Of a DNA stretch of 10,855 bases, positions 1-6,555 are shown in pieces (position 1 is the first letter of the stretch; each line of letters starts with the position of its first letter). The stretch is from an uncultured Bacilli bacterium (GTDB lineage: Bacteria > Bacillota_I > Bacilli_A > RF39 > UBA660): assembly GCA_944332375.1 (NCBI GenBank), contig CALVJU010000120.1, forward strand, positions 1-10,855, written 5' to 3'. The translations under genes were made by a program, and so were the position numbers. The notes under the pieces were generated by a model, which saw only the letters and a list, made by a program, of their open reading frames with translations, did not search any database and was not told the DNA's origin.

Positions 1-389
1 CCTTTCGATAAAGTTTTTAATTGATCATTGGGGTTGATACCTAATTTTTTTAATAATTCGTAAGCGACTTCTTCACGGAAATCATCATAAAAATCTTTAA
101 AATATTGAATCACTTCTTTTATTCTCATATTGAAACTCAAATAGGTTCTCTCTGGTAAATAAGAAATGATTTTCTTTGTTTCAACTCCCGGATGATTTCC
201 TTGGATGAGTATCTCTCCAGAATTCGGGACTAATAAATCATTCAATAATTTAATTAAGGTGGTTTTTCCACTTCCATTTGGTCCTAATAGACCAATGATT
301 TTTCCTTTTTCTATCGTTAGATTCACATCATCTAACGCTACTTTCATACCATATTTTTTGGTTACGTGTTTACATTCTACTAAACTCAT
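1..389 (-). CDS. ABC transporter ATP-binding protein, YtrB-like (partial, C-terminus off the left edge)
   Basis: This is the nucleotide-binding subunit of an ABC transporter, expected to power a separate membrane permease encoded beyond the left edge. The 129 readable residues start MSLVECKHVTKKYG. They hold a Walker A motif, GPNGSGKTT, at residues 36-44, and a Q-loop region, SYLPERTYL, at about 76-84, where Glu stands in place of the usual Gln, as I recall for many ATPases of this group. The window ends within TLSKG, the beginning of the ABC signature. Walker B and the H-loop are not visible. The ATG (389-387) overlaps the TGA of the upstream gntR gene as ATGA and is preceded by a GAGGAG ribosome binding site, so the two are co-transcribed and probably translationally coupled. 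A YtrA-type GntR gene directly followed by such an ATPase is the ytr-type arrangement of Bacillota, linked in Bacillus to cell-envelope stress. The substrate cannot be told from this fragment. Confidence 0.93.
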   Translation of the reverse strand, partial: MSLVECKHVTKKYGMKVALDDVNLTIEKGKIIGLLGPNGSGKTTLIKLLNDLLVPNSGEILIQGNHPGVETKKIISYLPERTYLSFNMRIKEVIQYFKDFYDDFREEVAYELLKKLGINPNDQLKTLSK

Positions 390-751
390 TTTTTCTCCTC
401 TTTTCTGATATAATCGATCACTTGGTTGATTGGAATACCAATTTCATTCATTTCTGTTAAAAATGAATGAATTCTTGTATGTGCTAGTGCAGATTTTCCT
501 TCTTCAATTTTCGTTTGATCTTCTGTTACAAATCTACCACTTGTTCTTTTTGTATAAACAAATCCCTTTGTTTCTAATTCCTGTAGTGCACGTTGCATCG
601 TATTAGGATTCACTCCACTTTCTTCTGCTAATTCTCTTACAGAAGGAAGTTTACTACCTGGCGGATAAGTCCCATTGATCACCCACATCTCTAATTTTTC
701 CACAAGTTGTTTATAAATTGGTTTATCATTGTCAAATTGCCACAAATACAT
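386..751 (-). CDS. GntR-family transcriptional regulator, YtrA subfamily
   Basis: This is a DNA-binding repressor of about 121 residues, the short size typical of the YtrA subfamily, which has a winged helix-turn-helix and only a brief C-terminal dimerisation tail. The N-terminal FDNDKPIYKQLVEKLEMWVINGTYPPG leads into PSVRELAEESGVNPNTMQRALQELETKGFVYT (about 38-70), the classic GntR HTH, and then the wing SGRFVT. The ATG at 751 is chosen; a GTG directly before it (754-752) is an alternative. The GGGG of the leader lies too close to either codon to be a good ribosome binding site, so initiation may be weak. The gene ends in an ATGA overlap with the ABC ATPase. A consensus promoter and a perfect palindrome lie just upstream, which fits autorepression of the regulator-transporter operon. 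Family assignment is firm; the inducing signal is unknown. Confidence 0.93.
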   Translation of the reverse strand: MYLWQFDNDKPIYKQLVEKLEMWVINGTYPPGSKLPSVRELAEESGVNPNTMQRALQELETKGFVYTKRTSGRFVTEDQTKIEEGKSALAHTRIHSFLTEMNEIGIPINQVIDYIRKEEKK

Positions 752-760
752 CACCCCGTT

Positions 761-780
761 TGTATTAATTAACTAATACA
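761..780. promoter_or_regulatory. Palindromic operator, probable GntR/YtrA autoregulatory site
   Basis: A perfect inverted repeat, TGTATTA-N6-TAATACA, lies immediately downstream of the -10 box and ends 9 bp before the gntR ATG. It covers the expected transcription start. Subfamily members are known to bind palindromes in their own promoters, so this is most likely the site bound by the repressor encoded next to it. That link is inferred from position and symmetry. Confidence 0.7.
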
Positions 781-809
781 GTTATACAACTTTTCTTTGT
801 CCTTGTCAA
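781..809 (-). promoter_or_regulatory. Sigma-A promoter of the gntR-ABC operon
   Basis: On the minus strand a perfect -35 TTGACA (809-804) is followed after exactly 17 bp by a -10 TATAAC (786-781). The expected start is near 774, giving a leader of only about 20-25 nt. The -35 box begins 2 bp after the T-run of the feoB terminator. Confidence 0.85.
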
Positions 810-810
810 G

Positions 811-834
811 AAAAAAGTATCATTTTTATGATAC
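811..834 (-). terminator. Intrinsic terminator of feoAB
   Basis: On the minus strand a perfect 7-bp stem, GTATCAT/ATGATAC (834-828 and 823-817), closes an AAAA loop and is followed by TTTTTT (816-811). The 5' arm of the stem contains the last two sense codons and the first base of the TAA stop of feoB. Confidence 0.85.
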
Positions 835-2922
835 TGATAAGAAAAATGTGAAGATATGTGAAACAAGGAAGCAAACAATCACCGCAATTGATGTTGTTAA
901 TACAATTGTAAAAAACATCCATTTCCAGCTTTTTGTTTCTTTTTTGATGGTCAGACAAGTAGTAGAACATGGAAAATGCAACAAGGAAAATAAAATTGTA
1001 CAGATCGCAGTAATCAACGTCCAACCATTATTTAAGAGGATTTCTTTGACTCTCAGCAAATCATTCATTTCGACCATTGTCGTTTTCGATAAGTAGATCA
1101 TCAACATAATCGGCATGACAATTTCATTTGCTGGAAAACCGAGGAAAAATGAAAGTAAAATAACACCGTCTAATCCGATCATACGAGCAAAAGGATCTAA
1201 GAAATCAGCACATATCATTAACAAATCACTTCCATTTATATTGGTATTAGCAAGTAAGAAAATCAGAATTCCTGCTGGAAGTGCAACAGAAATCGCTCTT
1301 CCTAAAACAAATAAAGTACGATGAAAAATAGAATGTACAATTACTTTTCCGATTTGTGGTTTTCGAAATGGTGGAAGTTCTAATACAAAAGCAGATGGTA
1401 CTCCTTTTAAAACTGTTTTAGATAGAATATAAGAAACAAGAAAAGTCATCGCAATGCCAAAGAGAATGATACCTGTTAAAATCAATGCGGATAAGAAAGT
1501 ATTTTGAATTCCGGATGAAAATCCTATGAAAAACATGGTAATGATCGCAATCATCGTTGGAAATCTACCATTACAAGGGACAAAATTATTTGTAATCATT
1601 GCCAGTAACCGTTCTCTTTTGGAATCAATAATTCTAGTTCCTGTTACCCCTACAGCATTACATCCAAACCCCATACACATCGTCAGAGCTTGCTTACCGC
1701 AAGCATGGCACTTTGCGAATTGTTTATCAAGTTGAAAAGCAATACGTGGTAAGAGTCCAAAGTCTTCTAAGATTGTAAAGAGTGGAAAGAAAATTGCCAT
1801 AGGTGGAAGCATCACTGCAATCACCCATGTAACTGTCTGATATGCTCCATCTAATAGTAAATTACAAAAATAAGTTGGTACACGAAACATCTCTAATAAA
1901 TAACGAAGCCAATCTCCGAGCCATGCGAAAAATTGAAATAATAACTCAGATGGAATATTCGCACCGACCATAGTAATCCAAAAAATCAAAAACAAAAGTA
2001 AAAGCATCATCGGAATGCCAAACCATTTTTTCTGAAATAAGCGCTCAAATTTAGATATTTGTCTCTGTTTTTGATTGGTAACAACTTGTGAGCAGATTTC
2101 TTCTGACTTCTGATAAATCGTTTTTACAATTTGATGTTTTAATAAATAATATCCATGTTCTTTTAATTCTGTATGAACTTTCTTTCCAAGTTGAATTAGT
2201 TCTGGATATTTTTGCAGTTCAAAATTTGTTGTCTCTTCTAAGCGTTGAAGCATCTTTTGATCTTGTTCTATAAAACGTAGGGCAAAAAAACGCGTGTTCA
2301 AGTTTTCTGGCAATGTCTTTTTTAGTACTGCTTCTACTTCTTTGATCTTTTCTTCTAAAAAGTCATCATAAGATACGTGGAATGCCTCTTGACTTTGATA
2401 TTGTTCAATCATTTGTACCAATTCATTGATTCCAATTTTATTTCTCGCACAAGTCCCAATAACAGGAATACCTAATATTTTTTCTAATTTTTTTAGATCA
2501 ATTTGAATTCCTTTCTTTTGTGCCTCATCCAATAAATTGACACAGACGATGACATTATTTGTAATTTCTAATATTTGTAAAACTAAATTAAGATTTCTTT
2601 CTAAGCATAACGCATCACAAACAACTACCATGACATCGTAGTGTTCTAAACAGATAAAGTCTCTAGCATGTTCTTCTTCTTTGGAATGAGATATCAATGA
2701 ATAAGTCCCTGGTAGATCATACACTTTATAGTTTTTATCACAATATCCATAATATCCATATGCATTGTCTACTGTTTTTCCTGTCCAGTTTCCAGTGTGT
2801 TGTTTTAAACCAGTCAATTCATTAAATATGGTACTTTTCCCAACATTTGGATTCCCGGCAAGGGCAATAACTCTCTCTTGAGGATATTTCTTCTGAAATC
2901 CCTGTTTAAAACAATATTTCAT
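826..2922 (-). CDS. feoB: Ferrous iron transport protein B (FeoB)
   Basis: This GTP-dependent inner-membrane Fe(II) transporter has 698 residues, within the usual 650-800. The cytosolic G domain shows G1 GNPNVGKST (23-31), G3 DLPG (69-72), G4 as NLLD (129-132; NMxD is more common) and a G5-like TCAR (157-160), followed by a helical region to about 295. The membrane part begins at about 301 and carries the two-fold FeoB core. The gate-type motif GFGCNAVGVTGTR (418-430) and FVPCNGRFP (447-455) are clear, and a second-half FLGFPANE occurs at 593-600. Cys421 and Cys450 are the conserved membrane cysteines; an FPCSTTC lies near 650. No Cys-rich C-terminal tail follows. A 17-residue N-terminal extension precedes the G domain. 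The start overlaps the feoA stop as ATGA, with GGTGAG acting as ribosome binding site, so the two are translationally coupled. Confidence 0.97.
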   Translation of the reverse strand: MKYCFKQGFQKKYPQERVIALAGNPNVGKSTIFNELTGLKQHTGNWTGKTVDNAYGYYGYCDKNYKVYDLPGTYSLISHSKEEEHARDFICLEHYDVMVVVCDALCLERNLNLVLQILEITNNVIVCVNLLDEAQKKGIQIDLKKLEKILGIPVIGTCARNKIGINELVQMIEQYQSQEAFHVSYDDFLEEKIKEVEAVLKKTLPENLNTRFFALRFIEQDQKMLQRLEETTNFELQKYPELIQLGKKVHTELKEHGYYLLKHQIVKTIYQKSEEICSQVVTNQKQRQISKFERLFQKKWFGIPMMLLLLFLIFWITMVGANIPSELLFQFFAWLGDWLRYLLEMFRVPTYFCNLLLDGAYQTVTWVIAVMLPPMAIFFPLFTILEDFGLLPRIAFQLDKQFAKCHACGKQALTMCMGFGCNAVGVTGTRIIDSKRERLLAMITNNFVPCNGRFPTMIAIITMFFIGFSSGIQNTFLSALILTGIILFGIAMTFLVSYILSKTVLKGVPSAFVLELPPFRKPQIGKVIVHSIFHRTLFVLGRAISVALPAGILIFLLANTNINGSDLLMICADFLDPFARMIGLDGVILLSFFLGFPANEIVMPIMLMIYLSKTTMVEMNDLLRVKEILLNNGWTLITAICTILFSLLHFPCSTTCLTIKKETKSWKWMFFTIVLTTSIAVIVCFLVSHIFTFFLSVS

Positions 2923-3140
2923 GGTCTCACCATGATTCTTTTCGCATCACAAACTCTTAGTGCGATCACCGCTCCTTTTACAAGATAAGCAATCGGATCG
3001 TGAAAATAACTACGATAAAGACAGGTTACTTTTGTCCCCTCAACAAATCCAATATCTAACAGTCTTCTTTCTAGTTCAGAGTGAACATCCAAAGAAACAA
3101 TATAAGCACTGTTTCCCTCCTCTAATTCATCTAAATACAT
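2919..3140 (-). CDS. feoA: Ferrous iron transport protein A (FeoA)
   Basis: FeoA is a small cytosolic SH3-like protein that assists FeoB; its exact biochemical role is still debated. This one has 73 residues, close to the usual 75-80. Family features are the N-terminal LDELEEGNSAYIVSL, the ERRLLDIGFVEGTKVTCLYRS core (about 28-48, with the near-invariant L-x-x-L/I-G-x-x-x-G-x-x-V pattern), and the C-terminal GAVIALRVCDAKRIMV strand. The ATG is preceded by a strong AGGGGGA ribosome binding site. The gene is the promoter-proximal member of a feoA-feoB operon and overlaps feoB by four bases. Confidence 0.96.
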   Translation of the reverse strand: MYLDELEEGNSAYIVSLDVHSELERRLLDIGFVEGTKVTCLYRSYFHDPIAYLVKGAVIALRVCDAKRIMVRP

Positions 3141-3173
3141 ACGTCCCCCTCAATTCTATACTCTGTCTACTAT

Positions 3174-3202
3174 ATGATATGCACAAGAAAAAAGAATGAG
3201 AA
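3174..3202 (-). promoter_or_regulatory. Candidate feoAB promoter
   Basis: The feoAB operon needs its own promoter, because a terminator lies between it and the gene upstream. The best minus-strand match is -35 TTCTCA (3202-3197), 17 bp, then -10 TATCAT (3179-3174), with 4/6 and 5/6 consensus bases. The -35 would lie within the 3' arm of the preceding terminator. A second, worse option is TATAGA at about 3160. I saw no convincing Fur or DtxR box. Confidence 0.4.
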
Positions 3203-3218
3203 AGACAATTTCTCATTC
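3188..3218 (-). terminator. Intrinsic terminator of the 608-aa gene
   Basis: On the minus strand a perfect 10-bp stem, GAATGAGAAA/TTTCTCATTC (3218-3209 and 3203-3194), has a 5-nt loop and is followed by TTTTTT (3193-3188). The last two bases of the gene's TGA stop form the start of the stem. Confidence 0.9.
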
Positions 3219-5043
3219 AATAGACAAATGATTCAATATGCACAGTAGGAAGTATTTCATACTCTACTTCTTTAGAATCATCAAAAGAAAAAATTCCTGG
3301 GTGATTTCCCGTCTGATAGTAAAACCACTCTACAATATCTGTATAATCAGAATAATCCGACTGATTGGTAAAGGACTCCACAAAGAAATCAAGAAGTTTC
3401 ATATATCGTAAATACTTTGTATAAACAACACCCGACTCCGGTAAATAACTTTCCAATTCCTGCATACATTCACGAACTGTTTTTAATACACTGTTTTGGA
3501 ATAATAACTCTTTTTCTAGTAACTGATCTCCTAAAAATTCAGTAAACTCCCAAGGAGTCACAATTTCTCCCGAAGAAAGTAAAATCTTCCCAGTATTCCC
3601 ACACATTTCTTTTCGAAAAATATCGGAATAAACAATTCTCTTTTTTGAGAAATAACGTTCTGCAATTCGTTCAAAGAAAATACGAGCAGGTTCTTTTGTT
3701 TGATTTTTACATAAAATAGTTCCATCAGAGCCAATAAAACGTGCGAAATTTAAATATAAAATATTTTGAACACTCTGATAATAGCCACGGTCTGTTTTAA
3801 AATAATGCGGTGCATTTCTAATTACTAAAGAACGAATAAATGATTGGTCACTTACAATTCCTTTTTGATTAAATAACTGAAACTTCTCCTTTGTATCCTG
3901 ATTAAAACATGTTTTTTCTTGATCTAAGTGATATTTAGAAAATTCCTCTTTCAATACTTCCATTACATCATCAAAGTAATAAGAAGAGGTTTCTAAGTAT
4001 TGTTCGATATATTGTGGTAAGATCTGAATTAATTCCTGTAGTAAAGCACCTTTCTTCTCTTTCTTTTCAAGATATACGCTAATCTCTTCTTTCAATTGTA
4101 AAATAACATTTTGATAAATTGGGATTTTATCTTGTGCATTGAGAGAATAAGAAATAGGAACTAATTTTTTTACCTCAATAAACTGATAAGCAATTTCTCT
4201 TAAGACCTCTCGATCCTCAACAATTCTTTTTAAGGCTTGATCTGTAATTGTATCATAGAAAATTCTCGTTCTAAGATCATTATAAGACTCATTCTCATAT
4301 TCTGGTTCATCCCCAAAGCCAATCCATTGATCTACTCTTCCAACCAAATGAGGAGGAGGAAGTGTCCTTTTCATCACTTCTGGATATTCACGTTCAAACT
4401 CCTTCAACACTTGAATATAATCTAACAAATGAAAGGTATCCGTATAAATAATCACCTTATCATCACGAGCAATTTCACTAGTATCAAATTTTAAATTATA
4501 TTCTAAATTTTTCTTTTCAAACAGTTCTAATAAACGACGAATCATAAAATGAAGATCTGAATTAAAACAATTCAAATAAATACGATGGGTTACCATACTA
4601 GAGAAAAAAGGTTTTACAGAAATCTTTTTACTTTCTAAATGACACCAAACACTTGTTTCAATTCCTAAGATCTCACGATAAAAATAAGTAGATAACTCGG
4701 GATTATTGGATAATTCACGATAAGTGGATATTTTTTTTAATTGTTCGTAAAGAAACTCCAAATCATCTGGACGATAAATCAAATCAATTGGCTCTTTTCG
4801 TTCTTCCTCTGTTAAATTTAAAATGGATTGACGCCACTTTTGAAATATTTCTTGATATAAACGTTGTTCTTCTTTTTGATTTTTATGATCTTGTTCATGA
4901 TGTGTTTCATTTAATAGAGAAGCATAAAAATCATGATAAGTAAGAGGATGTTCTTGTATGTAAAATCGAATCATGTGTTCTACATAGTTTCTATCAAGTT
5001 TTGGAGCTTTTATTTGTTGATATAATGCGATATATTTTTCCAT
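3217..5043 (-). CDS. Uncharacterised 608-aa cytosolic protein, possible HopA1-like domain
   Basis: I do not recognise this gene with certainty. The protein is hydrophilic, rich in Tyr, Glu and Lys, and has no signal peptide or membrane segment. Residues about 150-270 read HRIYLN (153-158), then RDDKVIIYTD (193-202), then PPPHLVGRVDQWIGFGDEP (229-247) and ESYNDLRTRIFYDTITDQAL (252-271). This order of an (R/H)xYLN strand, a D-x-x-(V/I)-x-Y strand, a Pro/Gly-rich segment and an S-(F/Y)-x-x-x-R helix recalls HopA1-like domains of type III effectors and certain lanthipeptide synthetases, but I could not test it. The N-terminal 150 and C-terminal 300 residues match nothing I know. No lanthipeptide precursor, cyclase or secretion gene lies nearby. 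Start: ATG with AAGGGTG 9 nt upstream. The gene is monocistronic, with its own strong promoter and terminator. Confidence 0.85.
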   Translation of the reverse strand: MEKYIALYQQIKAPKLDRNYVEHMIRFYIQEHPLTYHDFYASLLNETHHEQDHKNQKEEQRLYQEIFQKWRQSILNLTEEERKEPIDLIYRPDDLEFLYEQLKKISTYRELSNNPELSTYFYREILGIETSVWCHLESKKISVKPFFSSMVTHRIYLNCFNSDLHFMIRRLLELFEKKNLEYNLKFDTSEIARDDKVIIYTDTFHLLDYIQVLKEFEREYPEVMKRTLPPPHLVGRVDQWIGFGDEPEYENESYNDLRTRIFYDTITDQALKRIVEDREVLREIAYQFIEVKKLVPISYSLNAQDKIPIYQNVILQLKEEISVYLEKKEKKGALLQELIQILPQYIEQYLETSSYYFDDVMEVLKEEFSKYHLDQEKTCFNQDTKEKFQLFNQKGIVSDQSFIRSLVIRNAPHYFKTDRGYYQSVQNILYLNFARFIGSDGTILCKNQTKEPARIFFERIAERYFSKKRIVYSDIFRKEMCGNTGKILLSSGEIVTPWEFTEFLGDQLLEKELLFQNSVLKTVRECMQELESYLPESGVVYTKYLRYMKLLDFFVESFTNQSDYSDYTDIVEWFYYQTGNHPGIFSFDDSKEVEYEILPTVHIESFVY

Positions 5044-5069
5044 AGGAACACACCCTTCTACTCTTATCC

Positions 5070-5099
5070 ATTATAACACGAAATAGAAAAAGATGTCAG
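5070..5099 (-). promoter_or_regulatory. Sigma-A promoter of the 608-aa gene
   Basis: On the minus strand a perfect TATAAT (5075-5070) is preceded by an extended -10 TG (TGTTATAAT). An 18-bp spacer separates it from the -35 CTGACA (5099-5094, 5/6). The -35 lies inside the aldehyde dehydrogenase terminator hairpin. The start would be near 5063, about 20 nt before the ATG. Confidence 0.8.
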
Positions 5100-5108
5100 C
5101 GACATCTT
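5087..5108 (-). terminator. Intrinsic terminator of the FIST-ALDH operon
   Basis: On the minus strand a perfect 8-bp stem, AAGATGTC/GACATCTT (5108-5101 and 5097-5090), closes a 3-nt loop and runs into TTTTT (5091-5087). The last bases of the ALDH TAA stop form the beginning of the stem. Confidence 0.85.
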
Positions 5109-6543
5109 ATTTCAAAATATTTTTTAAAACAATTGTTTTTGTTCTTGACATTTCTTTTAATGTAGTGGCAATTCCTTCATTACCAATTCCACTATGTTTC
5201 CATCCTCCAAATGGCATTTCTGCAGAACGATAGAAACTAGCTCCATTGATAATTGCTCCACCACATTCAAGTGCATTACATACTTTGAATGCTTTCTTCA
5301 TATCCTCTGTGAACACACATCCACAAAGTCCATAGCTAGATTGGTTGGCGATTTCAATTGCTTCTTCCACTGTATCAAATCCAATCACAGGAATTACAGG
5401 TCCAAAGATTTCCATATCTTTTGCAACTTCCATATCTCTTGTTACATTATCAAGAATTGTTGGTTCATAGAAAGCACCATTACGACGTCCTCCACAGACA
5501 ATCGTAGCTCCAGCAGCAACCGTATCATTTACCTGCTTTTCTACTCCAATTGCAGCTTTTTCACTGATTAAGCATCCAATTTCTGTCTCTGGATCTAATG
5601 GATTACCAACTTTCATAGAAGCAATTTTTGCTTTCATTTTATCGATAAATTCTTGTTTTCTACTGTTATGAATTAAGAATCTCTTACTAGCACAACATAC
5701 TTGTCCAGTATTATAAAGTCTTCCCCAAACAGTTTCTTCAATGGCTTTATCCATATCTCCGTCTTCTAAGAATAAGAACGCATCATTTCCTCCTAATTCA
5801 AGCATCACGTGAGATAAGTTTTGACTAGCAGTTTTCATTGTTTCCATACCAACTTTTGTACTTCCTGTTAAGCTAATTAAATGAACTCCAGGATGTGCAG
5901 AAAGAGCATTTCCACAAATTTCTCCACTACCAGATAAAATATTAATCACTCCATCTGGGATACCAGCAATTTTTAATAGTTCACAGTATTTATGTAAAGT
6001 AAGTGGATTGGTACTTGATGGTTTTACAATCACTGCATTTCCCATCACAAGTGCAGAAGGCACTTTTTGACCGAATAAATCACATGGGAAGTTAAATGGA
6101 ATAATACATGCGACAACACCAATTGGTTCTTGTTGCGTAATTTGAATTGTATTTTCCTCACCAGGTTCTACACCTGCAGGAATCACTTCCCCATACATGT
6201 GTTTTGCTTTCTCTACATAACCACAAGCAAATTTTCTTGTGTTTGCGATCTCACCACGTGCTTCACGAATTGGTTTTCCAGTTTCCTTACAAAGAAGTAC
6301 TGCTAGATCTTCCGCATTTTCTTCTACTAAATCGGCAAACTTTTCAAGAATTCTTCCACGTTCATAAAGTGGTACTTTTGCCCATTCTTTTTGTGCGATG
6401 ACTGCTTTTTTTACACATTCATCTACATCTTCTTTTGTCGCATTTGGAACAATATCTAAAAGTTCATTAGTAGCAGGATTGTATACTTCAATCACTGCTC
6501 CATTACTTGCATCTTTAAATTCTCCAGCAACTAAATTCTTCAT
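5107..6543 (-). CDS. NAD(P)+-dependent aldehyde dehydrogenase (lactaldehyde/semialdehyde type)
   Basis: This soluble enzyme oxidises an aldehyde to the acid with NAD(P)+. At 478 residues it is full length for the ALDH superfamily. The active site is intact: the Asn of PFNFP (N151), the VKPS cofactor lysine (K174), the LTGSTKVG turn (about 225-232), the general base in ELGG (E249), and the nucleophile in GQVCCA (C283, followed by C284). The motifs IFGP (about 379-382) and MPFGGWKHSGIGNEG (443-457) close the fold. The C-terminal pattern resembles archaeal lactaldehyde dehydrogenase and GabD-type succinate-semialdehyde enzymes rather than acylating ALDHs. The true substrate cannot be read from sequence. 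An AAAGGAGG ribosome binding site lies 6 nt before the ATG. Only 12 bp separate it from the upstream FIST gene, so the two form an operon. Confidence 0.95.
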   Translation of the reverse strand: MKNLVAGEFKDASNGAVIEVYNPATNELLDIVPNATKEDVDECVKKAVIAQKEWAKVPLYERGRILEKFADLVEENAEDLAVLLCKETGKPIREARGEIANTRKFACGYVEKAKHMYGEVIPAGVEPGEENTIQITQQEPIGVVACIIPFNFPCDLFGQKVPSALVMGNAVIVKPSSTNPLTLHKYCELLKIAGIPDGVINILSGSGEICGNALSAHPGVHLISLTGSTKVGMETMKTASQNLSHVMLELGGNDAFLFLEDGDMDKAIEETVWGRLYNTGQVCCASKRFLIHNSRKQEFIDKMKAKIASMKVGNPLDPETEIGCLISEKAAIGVEKQVNDTVAAGATIVCGGRRNGAFYEPTILDNVTRDMEVAKDMEIFGPVIPVIGFDTVEEAIEIANQSSYGLCGCVFTEDMKKAFKVCNALECGGAIINGASFYRSAEMPFGGWKHSGIGNEGIATTLKEMSRTKTIVLKNILK

Positions 6544-6555
6544 AGATTCCTCCTT

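Noticed and set aside
797..1096. Plus-strand 99-aa frame over the feoB 3' end
   Set aside because: It is antisense to FeoB membrane segments, with no RBS or family features.
3141..3187. Possible Fur or DtxR box before feoA
   Set aside because: The AT-rich stretch has partial symmetry (ATATGATAT) but no adequate match to either consensus, so I do not claim iron regulation.
5194..5571. Plus-strand 125-aa frame within the aldehyde dehydrogenase gene
   Set aside because: It is antisense to conserved ALDH motifs; the Cys/Ser/His-rich translation is typical of a shadow frame.
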